Shown here: positions 1 to 5,463 of the stretch, piece after piece | How the letters are laid out: every line of letters starts with the position of its first letter | Position numbering within the stretch: the first letter of the stretch is position 1 | Assembly (NCBI GenBank): GCA_023460715.1 | Contig: JAEWPH010000189.1 | Location: 1-5,605 of the forward strand | Direction of reading: 5' to 3' | DNA: 5,605 nucleotides | Source of the DNA: Pseudomonadota bacterium | Lineage (GTDB): Bacteria > Pseudomonadota > Gammaproteobacteria > Burkholderiales > Burkholderiaceae_C | Made by a program: the position numbers and the translations under genes | The notes under the pieces: generated by a model | Told to the model about the DNA's origin: nothing | What the model saw: the letters and a program-made list of their open reading frames with translations, nothing else | Databases searched by the model: none

Positions 1-143
1 GGCCAGACCTGGGCGCCTGCCGGTGCAGCGGCCCAGGCCGCGGGCACCGCCGCAAGGGCCGCACCGGCGCCGGCTGCCCGCAGCAGGGTGCGGCGGTGTG
101 CGGACAGGGGCAGGGCGGAGGCGGGGAAGGGGGGAAGCGTCAT
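1..143 (-). CDS. N-terminal fragment of a Tat-exported protein, cut by the window edge
   Basis: Reading the minus strand from an ATG at 143-141 gives 47 uninterrupted codons that run off the left edge. The peptide looks like a twin-arginine (Tat) signal: a short polar start, the pair R17-R18 in the context HRRTLL, an Ala/Gly-rich hydrophobic stretch at about residues 23-36, and an AWA signal-peptidase-like site at residues 36-38. The product is therefore probably folded in the cytoplasm, often with a cofactor, and exported to the periplasm. The mature part is missing, so function cannot be assigned. In-frame alternative starts exist upstream (GTG at 185-183, ATG at 224-222), but they would place the twin arginines unusually far from the N terminus, and no clear Shine-Dalgarno supports any of them. 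The gene is divergent from the lipoprotein gene at 312. Confidence 0.6.
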   Translation of the reverse strand, partial: MTLPPFPASALPLSAHRRTLLRAAGAGAALAAVPAAWAAAPAGAQVW

Positions 144-311
144 GGCGGATCGTGGGGAAGGCAGGGAACACGCCGATCTTCGCACCGCGGCCAGGGCATG
201 GACGGTCAGCGCATATCCAAACATGAAAGTCTGCTGAAGAAACGGCAACGGTGCGCCGCAAGATGCCGCCTCTTTCGTTGGTTTCAGCGCTTTCAAGAAA
301 AGGTGTTTGGT
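144..311. promoter_or_regulatory. Divergent intergenic region between the Tat-signal gene and the lipoprotein gene
   Basis: This gap separates two divergently oriented genes, so promoters for both probably lie in it. Bases 205-311 are noticeably richer in A and T than the flanking genes. I could not find a convincing -35/-10 pair on either strand. The only clear signal is the purine-rich AAGAAAAGG at 295-303, eight bases before the ATG at 312, which serves as the ribosome binding site of the lipoprotein gene. Confidence 0.4.
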
Positions 312-1094
312 ATGGCAAAGCAGTATGCAGGGGCGCGCCGCGCCGTGTGGACGGTGGCGGGCGCCCTGGCGGTGGGTGCGCTCCTGGCCGCGTGCGGCGG
401 CAGCGACGACGCGACGATCGCATCCGACGATTTCACGCAGGGCCTGGCGCAGTGGAAGATCGAGCAGCAAAGCGCGGCCGGCACCGTGACCGCCACGGGC
501 GGCGTGCTGGACATCGTGCAGCCCTCCGGGGCCACGCTGTGGTTTCGCCAGAAGTTCACCGGCGACTACGAGATCACCTTCTCGGCCACGCCCGTGCCGA
601 TCAGCTTCGCGGGCACCGCCTTCGTCGACCGCATCTCCGACCTGAACATGTTCTGGAATGCGGTGGACCCGCGCATCGCCTCGGGCGATCCCACGCAGAA
701 CAGCTTCGACGGCTCGCTCAATGCGTACAACCCGGTCCGGCTCTACTACGTGGGCTACGGTGCCAACGGCAACACCACCACGCGCCTGCGCCGCAACGAC
801 GGCACGGCCAGCCGCCCGCAGATCACCGGCTACGCCACGCCGGCATCCGCCACCGCGGAGGACCGCGCCGGCGGCATGACGGCGGCCACCACGCTCATTG
901 CGAACCAGGCCACGCGCGTGCGCATCGTCTCGCGCGCTGCCACGGCCAGCGACCCGGCGACCCTGCAGTGGTATGCCAACGGCGTGCTGGTGTTCAGCTA
1001 CGCCGACCCGGCGCCGTACCGGGAAGGCTGGTTCGCTCTGCGCACCACCACCAGCCACTGGCAGATCCGCGACTTCCAGGTGCGCAGGCTGTGA
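312..1094 (+). CDS. Lipoprotein with DUF6250-like (jelly-roll type) domain
   Basis: The product is a 260-residue predicted lipoprotein. The start at 312 is chosen because AAGAAAAGG (295-303) lies eight bases upstream and the resulting N terminus is a proper signal: basic residues R9-R10, a hydrophobic stretch at about residues 12-27, and the lipobox L25-A-A-C28. C28 is the only cysteine in the protein, which supports lipidation there; the following GGSDD suggests release from the inner membrane to the outer membrane. The mature part starts with DDFTQGLAQW, carries DLNMFW near residues 110-115, and ends with GWFALRTTTSHW and a final strand RDFQV. This pattern recalls DUF6250 proteins and concanavalin-like lectin/glucanase folds, some of which act on or bind polysaccharide. 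I see no identifiable catalytic residues, so a carbohydrate-binding or cell-surface role is inference. The frame is open upstream of 312, but that part does not look like protein. Confidence 0.75.
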   Translation: MAKQYAGARRAVWTVAGALAVGALLAACGGSDDATIASDDFTQGLAQWKIEQQSAAGTVTATGGVLDIVQPSGATLWFRQKFTGDYEITFSATPVPISFAGTAFVDRISDLNMFWNAVDPRIASGDPTQNSFDGSLNAYNPVRLYYVGYGANGNTTTRLRRNDGTASRPQITGYATPASATAEDRAGGMTAATTLIANQATRVRIVSRAATASDPATLQWYANGVLVFSYADPAPYREGWFALRTTTSHWQIRDFQVRRL

Positions 1095-1233
1095 GCGGCG
1101 GCTGATGGGCGGCAGGGGCGATAGGGAGCGCTCGCCTGCGGCGCCGTGCCGCCGCTGCAGTCGCATCCCTTCCGGGCCGGCGGCGATTCCGATGCCCTCC
1201 GACGAGAGCGGAACTGACTACCGCGGGGCCTGG

Positions 1234-1257
1234 GCACCGCCACGGGCTCCGTGGTGC
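1234..1257 (+). other. Short hairpin upstream of the cardiolipin synthase gene
   Basis: CCACGG (1240-1245) and CCGTGG (1249-1254) form a perfect six-base stem around a three-base loop, and GCA (1234-1236) can pair with TGC (1255-1257) if three bases are bulged. No T-run follows, so it is not a standard intrinsic terminator. It sits in the 212-base gap between the lipoprotein gene and the phospholipase D gene, and could be a weak factor-dependent termination point or chance structure in GC-rich DNA. I see nothing else in this gap that I can call. Confidence 0.2.
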
Positions 1258-1306
1258 GAGCGGTGGCGGCGTCAGCCTACAGGGCGCTTGCGGGGCGAAC
1301 TCGACA

Positions 1307-2602
1307 ATGCCCGCCATGTCACGCTCCCGCCGCAGCACCATGCTGATTGCCTTCCTGACCTTCATCGCCACGGTCGCCCTGGTGCTCGTCGCTCTCAACT
1401 TCACGGCCGGGGAGAAGAAGGTGCAGCAGCAGCTGCCGCGGCTGTACACCACCGCCAGCCCGCAGTTCGAGCGGGCGCTGGGCAGCCTGCTCGGCCCCGG
1501 TGTGCTGCCGGGCAACAAGGTGGTGGAGCTGCTCAATGGCGACCAGATCTTTCCGCCCATGCTGGCGGCCATCCAGGCGGCGCAGAAGAGCGTCACTTTT
1601 GAAACCTACATCTACTGGTCGGGCGACATCGGCAAGCGGTTCGCCGATGCGCTGGCCGAGCGCGCGCGGGCCGGCGTCAAGGTGCATGTGCTGCTCGACT
1701 GGGTGGGCAGCGCCAAGATGGAGGAAAGCTACCTCACCGAGATGAAGAACGCCGGCGTGGAGATCGAGAAGTTCCACAAGCCCCACTGGTACAACCTGGC
1801 GCGGCTGAACAACCGCACCCACCGCAAGCTGCTCGTCACCGACGGGCAGGTGGGCTTCACGGGCGGCGTCGGCATTGCGCCCGAGTGGACCGGCAACGCG
1901 CAGGACCCGGAGCATTGGCGCGATTCGCACTACCAGGTGCGCGGGCCGGTGGTGGCGCAGATGCAGGCCACCTTCCTGGACAACTGGCTCAAGGTGACGG
2001 GCAAGGTGCTGCATGGCGAAGAGTATTTCCCCCAGCTCGACCCCGTGGGGCCGCACCGCGCGCAGATGTTCTCCAGCTCGCCGTCGAGCGGCAGCGAGAG
2101 CATGCAGCTGATGTACCACCTGGCCATCACGGCGGCCGAGCGCACCATCGATCTGTCGGCGGCGTACTTCGTGCCCGACGAACTCACGCGCAAGCTGCTG
2201 CAGGACGCGCTGGCGCGCGGCGTGCGCCTGCGGCTCATCACGCCGGGCGAGCACACCGACACCGAGACGGTGAAGGCCGCCTCGCGCGGCACCTGGGGCG
2301 AGCTACTGCGTGCCGGCGCCGAGATCTACGAATACGAGCCCACCATGTACCACTGCAAGGTGATGATCGTGGACGGGCTGCTGGTCTCCGTGGGCTCCAC
2401 CAACTTCGACAACCGCTCGTTCCGCCTGAATGACGAGGCCAACCTCAACGTGTACGACGCCGCCTTCGCGCAGCGGCAGACCGCCGTGTTCGAGGCCGAT
2501 CTGCAGCGCTCGCGCCGCGTGACGCTGGAGGCCTGGGAGAACCGCCCCTGGACCGAGCGGGCCATGGAGCGCGTCACACGGCTGCTGGAAGCGCAGCTGT
2601 GA
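1307..2602 (+). CDS. Cardiolipin synthase / phospholipase D family protein
   Basis: This 431-residue protein belongs to the phospholipase D superfamily and most resembles bacterial cardiolipin synthases, which join two phosphatidyl groups to make cardiolipin at the inner membrane. Both HxK(x)4D catalytic motifs are intact: H172, K174, D179 in THRKLLVTD, followed by GFTGG, and H349, K351, D356 in YHCKVMIVD, followed by GSTNFDNRSF. Residues 5-10 are basic and about 12-32 are hydrophobic, giving one N-terminal membrane anchor with the N terminus in the cytoplasm. The length matches the shorter, ClsB-like enzymes (about 400-430 residues), although E. coli ClsB lacks such an anchor. The start is uncertain: ATG at 1307, 1316 and 1340 are all in frame and none has a clear Shine-Dalgarno. 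It is probably transcribed separately from the lipoprotein gene 212 bases upstream. Another phosphatidyl-transfer or phospholipase activity cannot be excluded. Confidence 0.9.
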   Translation: MPAMSRSRRSTMLIAFLTFIATVALVLVALNFTAGEKKVQQQLPRLYTTASPQFERALGSLLGPGVLPGNKVVELLNGDQIFPPMLAAIQAAQKSVTFETYIYWSGDIGKRFADALAERARAGVKVHVLLDWVGSAKMEESYLTEMKNAGVEIEKFHKPHWYNLARLNNRTHRKLLVTDGQVGFTGGVGIAPEWTGNAQDPEHWRDSHYQVRGPVVAQMQATFLDNWLKVTGKVLHGEEYFPQLDPVGPHRAQMFSSSPSSGSESMQLMYHLAITAAERTIDLSAAYFVPDELTRKLLQDALARGVRLRLITPGEHTDTETVKAASRGTWGELLRAGAEIYEYEPTMYHCKVMIVDGLLVSVGSTNFDNRSFRLNDEANLNVYDAAFAQRQTAVFEADLQRSRRVTLEAWENRPWTERAMERVTRLLEAQL

Positions 2603-2612
2603 TTGGATCGGC

Positions 2613-2635
2613 CGCCGGCGCCCGCCACTCCGGCG
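2613..2635 (+). terminator. Possible weak terminator hairpin after the cardiolipin synthase gene
   Basis: CGCCGG (2613-2618) can pair with CCGGCG (2630-2635) around an 11-base loop, starting 10 bases after the stop codon. An alternative pairing of GCGCC with GGCGC is also possible. There is no T-run after it, so intrinsic termination would be weak. A second small GC hairpin lies at 2685-2698 (GCGCC, loop CGGG, GGCGC). Confidence 0.2.
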
Positions 2636-2637
2636 CA

Positions 2638-2669
2638 GGCTGCTATCAAAACTGAGTAGAAAAGCTCAT
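2638..2669. repeat. AT-rich patch resembling an eroded Comamonadaceae intergenic repeat
   Basis: About 30 bases here (containing GCTGCTATCAAAACTGAG) are far richer in A and T than the surrounding sequence. From memory, a CTGCTATCAAAA-type segment is a recurrent intergenic repeat in Acidovorax and relatives, where it normally forms a longer inverted repeat with a TAGCTGCTAGCGC-like arm. Here only the left half is recognisable, and CTGCT pairs imperfectly with AGTAG across the patch. The identification rests on recall and cannot be confirmed from this window, which has no second copy. Confidence 0.3.
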
Positions 2670-2821
2670 CTGTCCGGCAGTTGCGCGCCCGGGGGCGCCG
2701 TCCGCGGCCCCACTACAGCGTAATCAGCGCGCGCCTACAGTCCGCCCGCAAGGCCGTTCCGAGGATGGTGCAGCGCCCCGCGTTCAGCGCAGGGTCCGCT
2801 CCCCACAAACCACACCACATC

Positions 2822-2825
2822 GGAG
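2822..2825 (+). promoter_or_regulatory. Ribosome binding site of the ferritin-like gene
   Basis: GGAG lies six bases before the ATG at 2832. It fixes the start of the ferritin-like gene and argues against the long overlapping frame that begins at 2681 on the same strand. Confidence 0.7.
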
Positions 2826-2831
2826 AACCCC

Positions 2832-3440
2832 ATGGCCAAGCCACGATACGACGAAGCGCAGCTCAAGGACCTCTTGCTGCAGATGATGGAAACCGAACTG
2901 GGCGGCGAGCAGGTGTACCGCACTGCGCTCACCTGCGCGCTCAACGACGACCTGAAGGAAGAGTGGGAGGGCTATCTGGAAGAGACCCTGAGCCACCAGA
3001 ACGTGGTGCGCACCACCTGCGAGGCGCTGGGCATCGATGCGGACGAAGTCGTGCCCTCGCGCCTGGTGGTCAAGCACATCGGCGAGTCGCTGGTGAAGGC
3101 CATGGAACTCGCCAAGCAGGGCGGCAACCCGGCCGCCGCGCAGCTGGTGGCCTGCGAATGCGTGGTGCATGCCGAGACCAAGGACCACGCCAACTGGGAA
3201 CTGCTGGGCAAGGTGGCGGAAGTCGCCACCGGGGACACCGGCAAGGCGCTGAAGGATGCGCACGAGCGGGTGGAGAAGGACGAGGACCACCACCTCTACC
3301 ACACCAAGGGCTGGTGCCGCGAGCTGTGGATCGAGAGCCTGGGCATGCCTGCCGTGCTGCCCCCGCCCGAAGAGGTCAAGCAGGTGGAGACGGCCATCGG
3401 CGCCTCGCGGGCCGAGCAGCAGCGCACGCAGATGCTCTGA
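2832..3440 (+). CDS. Ferritin-like four-helix protein, probable di-iron site
   Basis: This 202-residue soluble, charged, helix-rich protein has the residue pattern of the ferritin-like superfamily, whose carboxylate-bridged di-iron centres serve iron storage, oxidation or peroxide handling. Candidate ligands come in order: E22 or E26 in helix 1 (TELGGEQVYR), E51 with H55 in helix 2 (EETLSH), E109 and H113 in helix 3 (CECVVHAE), and E151 with H154 in helix 4 (an ExxH in EDHHLYH). This parallels bacterioferritin and rubrerythrin, which use E, ExxH, E, ExxH; here the helix 2 pair has one extra residue of spacing. C108 and C110 flank E109, and H153, H154 and H157 form a histidine cluster. No rubredoxin-like Cys-x2-Cys pair is present, so it is not a full rubrerythrin. 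It leads a tight gene cluster, with the next start 13 bases after its stop. Its actual reaction is unknown; the fold assignment is by pattern. Confidence 0.7.
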   Translation: MAKPRYDEAQLKDLLLQMMETELGGEQVYRTALTCALNDDLKEEWEGYLEETLSHQNVVRTTCEALGIDADEVVPSRLVVKHIGESLVKAMELAKQGGNPAAAQLVACECVVHAETKDHANWELLGKVAEVATGDTGKALKDAHERVEKDEDHHLYHTKGWCRELWIESLGMPAVLPPPEEVKQVETAIGASRAEQQRTQML

Positions 3441-3442
3441 GG
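3439..3442 (+). promoter_or_regulatory. Likely ribosome binding site supporting the GTG start at 3454
   Basis: GAGG, preceded by T, overlaps the stop codon of the ferritin-like gene and lies 11 bases before GTG 3454. There is no in-frame ATG near the start of the conserved hydrolase domain, so this site makes the GTG the best start and suggests coupled translation with the upstream gene. Confidence 0.45.
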
Positions 3443-3453
3443 TTCCGCCCGCC

Positions 3454-4059
3454 GTGCCGCGTGCCGCCAACGCCCTCAAGCGCGCCACCCTGCCGCAGAG
3501 CCGGGAGGTGCTGCTGCTGGTGGATGTGATCAATCCGCTGGACTTTCCCACCGCGGGCGACCTGCTGCCCGGCGCCGTGGCGGCCGCCCAGGCCATCGCG
3601 CGGCTCAAGGCGCGGTTGGCGCGGCGCGGCGTGGCGGCCATCTACGCCAACGACAACTACGGCACCTGGCACAGCGAGTTCCGCGACATCCTGGCGCAGT
3701 GCCGCGATCTGCCGGGCGAGCGCGGCGAGATCTCGCGGCTGCTGACGCCGGCGCGCGAAGATCTGGTCATCCTCAAGCCGCAGCACTCGGCCTTCCACTC
3801 CACGCCGCTGCAGCACCTGCTGGGCAAGATGCGCACGGAGCAGGTGACCATCGTGGGCCTGGCTGCCGACATGTGCGTGATGCTGACGGCCACCGATGCG
3901 CGCATGCTGGGCTACCGCGTCTGGGTGCCCGAGGACTGCACGGCCGCCGAATCGCCGCGGCGCAAGGGCGATGCGCTGCGCCAGCTGCACGAAGTGTTCA
4001 AGTGCTCGGTGCGGCCGGCACTGCGCAGCAGAAAGGCCGCCGGCCATGCCCAGTCTTGA
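3454..4059 (+). CDS. Isochorismatase-family cysteine hydrolase
   Basis: With a GTG start the product has 201 residues, typical of the isochorismatase-like / nicotinamidase superfamily, which hydrolyses amide, vinyl-ether or related bonds through a cysteine nucleophile. The Asp-Lys-Cys triad is visible: D24 in LLVDVIN, K108 in VILKPQHSAF, and C141 in GLAADMCVMLTA. The last segment is the family's classic nucleophile loop, followed by TDARMLGYRVWVPEDC. Metal-binding residues of true nicotinamidases are not obvious, so I do not call it a nicotinamidase; the substrate is unknown. The start is set by GTG 3454, because the nearest in-frame ATG is deep inside the preceding gene. The gene follows the ferritin-like gene by 13 bases and overlaps the YetF-like gene by 14 bases, so the three are almost certainly cotranscribed and translationally coupled. 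The C-terminal tail (residues 188-201) is basic and probably disordered. Confidence 0.87.
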   Translation: MPRAANALKRATLPQSREVLLLVDVINPLDFPTAGDLLPGAVAAAQAIARLKARLARRGVAAIYANDNYGTWHSEFRDILAQCRDLPGERGEISRLLTPAREDLVILKPQHSAFHSTPLQHLLGKMRTEQVTIVGLAADMCVMLTATDARMLGYRVWVPEDCTAAESPRRKGDALRQLHEVFKCSVRPALRSRKAAGHAQS

Positions 4060-4522
4060 AATGGATGCCCTGGAACTGGTGGGCCGAGCGGCCGTGGTCT
4101 ACGGCGTGCTGCTGCTGCTCATGCGGGCCACGGGCAAGCGCACCGTGGGCCAGTTCACGCCCTTCGACCTGCTGGTGGTGATGCTCGTCAGTGAGGCGGC
4201 CGGGCCGTCCATGACGGGCGACGACCACTCCATCTGGGGCGGCCTGCTGGTGTGCCTGATCCTCATCGCGCTCAATACCCTGGTGGGCGTGGTCACTGCG
4301 CGCAGCCGCCTGGCCGAGCGGCTGCTGGAAGGCGAGGCCGTGCTGCTCGGGCGCGACGGGCGCATCTTCGACGCCACGCGCAAGCGGCACCGCGTCTCGC
4401 AGAACGACATCGAACAGGCCCTGCGCGAGGCCGACTGCGATCTGGACGAGCTGCGCTACGCTTTCCTGGAAGCGGACGGCAGCGTCAGCATCCAGAAGCG
4501 CCGAGGCAAAGCCGATACATGA
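4046..4522 (+). CDS. DUF421 / YetF-domain membrane protein
   Basis: This 158-residue protein has the hallmarks of the DUF421 (YetF, YkjA-like) family of inner-membrane proteins of poorly defined function. The signature RATGKRTVGQFTPFDLL spans residues 27-43, followed by the SEAAGPSMTGDD segment (49-60). Hydrophobic helices lie at about 12-26, 40-54 and 65-84, then a soluble, probably cytoplasmic domain from about 95 to 152 (EGEAVLLGRDGRIF, VSQNDIEQALREADCDLDEL, AFLEADGSVSI). The architecture is complete and of ordinary length. The start at 4046 is preferred because AAAGG (4032-4036) lies nine bases upstream; ATG 4061 is a less supported alternative. The start lies inside the end of the cysteine hydrolase gene, indicating coupling. 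In Bacillus some relatives are sporulation or stress genes, so an envelope stress role is plausible but unproven. Confidence 0.9.
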   Translation: MPSLEMDALELVGRAAVVYGVLLLLMRATGKRTVGQFTPFDLLVVMLVSEAAGPSMTGDDHSIWGGLLVCLILIALNTLVGVVTARSRLAERLLEGEAVLLGRDGRIFDATRKRHRVSQNDIEQALREADCDLDELRYAFLEADGSVSIQKRRGKADT

Positions 4523-4584
4523 CGCGCAGGTGCCCGCGCAGTACTTCTCTCCGCCCCCAACCCAAAACAACAAGGACTCATCCC

Positions 4585-4818
4585 ATGCAAGCTTGGATGG
4601 ATGCACTGCAGTGGCCGGCCTTCGTATGCTCGGTCCTGGCGGCCTATCTGGTCGCGTCGGAATCGGAGCGGCGGCGTAACGCCGGCTTCTGGGTGTTTCT
4701 GGGCAGCAACGTGCTGTGGATCGCCTGGGGTGTGCCGGCCAGTGCCTGGGCGGTGGTGGCGCTGCAGGTGTGCCTGGCGGTGATGAACATCCGCGGCCTG
4801 AAGAAGACGCAGAAGTAG
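4585..4818 (+). CDS. Small three-helix membrane protein, function unknown
   Basis: This gene encodes 77 residues. The ATG at 4585 has a good Shine-Dalgarno, AAGGA at 4572-4576, eight bases upstream. Three hydrophobic segments are visible at about residues 9-24, 34-49 and 52-67, separated by a charged SESERRRN loop and a short PAS turn, with a basic tail ending RGLKKTQK. The positive loop at 28-30 and the positive tail suggest both face the cytoplasm. A three-helix unit ending in NIRG recalls, loosely, the half-transporter architecture of small PnuC/SemiSWEET-like proteins, but similarity is too weak to assign transport. It starts 62 bases after the YetF-like gene with no terminator between, so it may be the last gene of that operon. 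Conserved hypothetical proteins like this are probably common in Comamonadaceae. Confidence 0.75.
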   Translation: MQAWMDALQWPAFVCSVLAAYLVASESERRRNAGFWVFLGSNVLWIAWGVPASAWAVVALQVCLAVMNIRGLKKTQK

Positions 4819-4862
4819 GGCGAACTGTCGGGCCCAAGCCCAGGAGCCGGCGCTGAAGCAGA

Positions 4863-4881
4863 TCGGGGCTCAAAGCCCCGA
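4863..4881. terminator. Hairpin, probable terminator of the small membrane gene
   Basis: TCGGGGCT (4863-4870) and AGCCCCGA (4874-4881) form a perfect eight-base stem with the three-base loop CAA. It lies 44 bases after the stop of the small membrane gene, in a convergent gap. Downstream on the plus strand there is only a short ACTTT, not a strong T-run, so efficiency is uncertain. The symmetry means it could act on either strand. Confidence 0.55.
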
Positions 4882-4913
4882 AAGGACTTTGAACAGGTTC
4901 TCAGAAAGGCAGA

Positions 4914-4948
4914 CAGCCGGCATGCCCCTGTGAGAGGCGTGCCGGCTG
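4914..4948. terminator. Long hairpin, probable terminator of the convergent minus-strand gene
   Basis: Two 13-base arms, CAGCCGGCATGCC (4914-4926) and GGCGTGCCGGCTG (4936-4948), pair around a nine-base loop. In plus-strand RNA all positions pair, one as a U-G wobble; in minus-strand RNA the same position becomes an A-C mismatch. On the minus strand the stem is followed by a pyrimidine-rich TCTGCCTTTCT, which fits termination of the gene at 4990-5463, whose stop is 42 bases away. It may serve both convergent transcripts. Confidence 0.55.
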
Positions 4949-4989
4949 CGGGCCGTGGGGAAGCGAACGGGCGCGGTGGTTGTTCCGGC

Positions 4990-5463
4990 TCAGACCGCGG
5001 ATCCCACCCCGCCCACGGCGGCCGTGTTGCGCAGCATGGTGGGCTCGCTGGCGACGGCGTTCAGCGAACCATCGCCGCCGATGCGGAAGTGCGCATTGGC
5101 CGCGTTGGCGACCTGCAGGTAAGCCGAGAACTGCTGTGCAGGCAGCGTGAGCGTGCCGCGGGCCGAATCGGGTTCGAGCACGAAGCTGTGCGACACGGCA
5201 GCCGGATCGTCGGTGAAGCCGATCTGCAGCATGGTGCTGTGGCGGCCCTCGCGCGAGCCGGTCAGTTCGATGATGCCGACGGCGTTCGGCACCTCATAGC
5301 CCTCGTCGCTGAAGCTCTGGCGGCCGGACAGCGCGATCACGCGCACGGCCTTGACCTTGGTGGTGACGTAGGCCATCCACTTGGGGGTGAGATCCGTGGG
5401 GGTGAAGACCTGGAACAGGCCGCTGTGCCCCGGTGGCCGGGCGTAGTCTTGGACGTTCTTCAT
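4990..5463 (-). CDS. Hypothetical protein of 157 residues
   Basis: I do not recognise this protein. From the ATG at 5463 it has 157 residues, no cysteine, no signal peptide and no membrane segment, so it is probably cytoplasmic. The first part (KWMAYVTTKVKAVRVIALSG, VGIIELTGSREGRHSTMLQI) looks strand-rich, the middle has a DDPAAVSHSFVLEPDS stretch, then LTLPAQQFSAYLQVANAANAHF, and a Gly/Ala/Val-rich end closing GGVGSAV. Codon use matches the neighbouring genes and argues for a real coding region. No clear Shine-Dalgarno precedes the start, and the same frame has no stop upstream to the window edge but also no further ATG, GTG or TTG, so either 5463 is the start or the protein is longer and begins outside the window. 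The gene converges on the small membrane gene with two hairpins between. Confidence 0.65.
   Translation of the reverse strand: MKNVQDYARPPGHSGLFQVFTPTDLTPKWMAYVTTKVKAVRVIALSGRQSFSDEGYEVPNAVGIIELTGSREGRHSTMLQIGFTDDPAAVSHSFVLEPDSARGTLTLPAQQFSAYLQVANAANAHFRIGGDGSLNAVASEPTMLRNTAAVGGVGSAV

Noticed and set aside
898..1602. Plus-strand open frame bridging the lipoprotein and cardiolipin synthase genes
   Set aside because: It overlaps both real genes out of frame and has Arg/Pro/Ala-rich composition.
1319..2254. Long open frame on the minus strand opposite the cardiolipin synthase gene
   Set aside because: It is a His/Arg/Gly-rich shadow of the plus-strand gene, which has intact HKD motifs and natural composition.
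3256..3453. Extension of the cysteine hydrolase back to an upstream ATG
   Set aside because: This would overlap most of the last third of the ferritin-like gene, and the added residues are Arg/Ser/Trp-rich shadow sequence; GTG 3454 gives a normal family length.
2681..3529. Long plus-strand open frame overlapping the ferritin-like gene
   Set aside because: Its translation is Arg/Gly/Pro-rich low-complexity sequence typical of an out-of-frame reading of GC-rich coding DNA, and it lacks a ribosome binding site.
2784..3641. Minus-strand open frame across the ferritin-like and hydrolase genes
   Set aside because: It spans two real plus-strand genes and shows shadow composition without recognisable domains.
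3998..4873. Minus-strand open frame across the YetF and small membrane genes
   Set aside because: It runs antisense to two well-supported genes and through a terminator hairpin; its composition is Pro/His/Arg-rich.
4881..4900. Adjacent small palindromes AAAGGACTTT and GAACAGGTTC
   Set aside because: Each has only a four-base stem and a two-base gap; too short to call an operator or structure.
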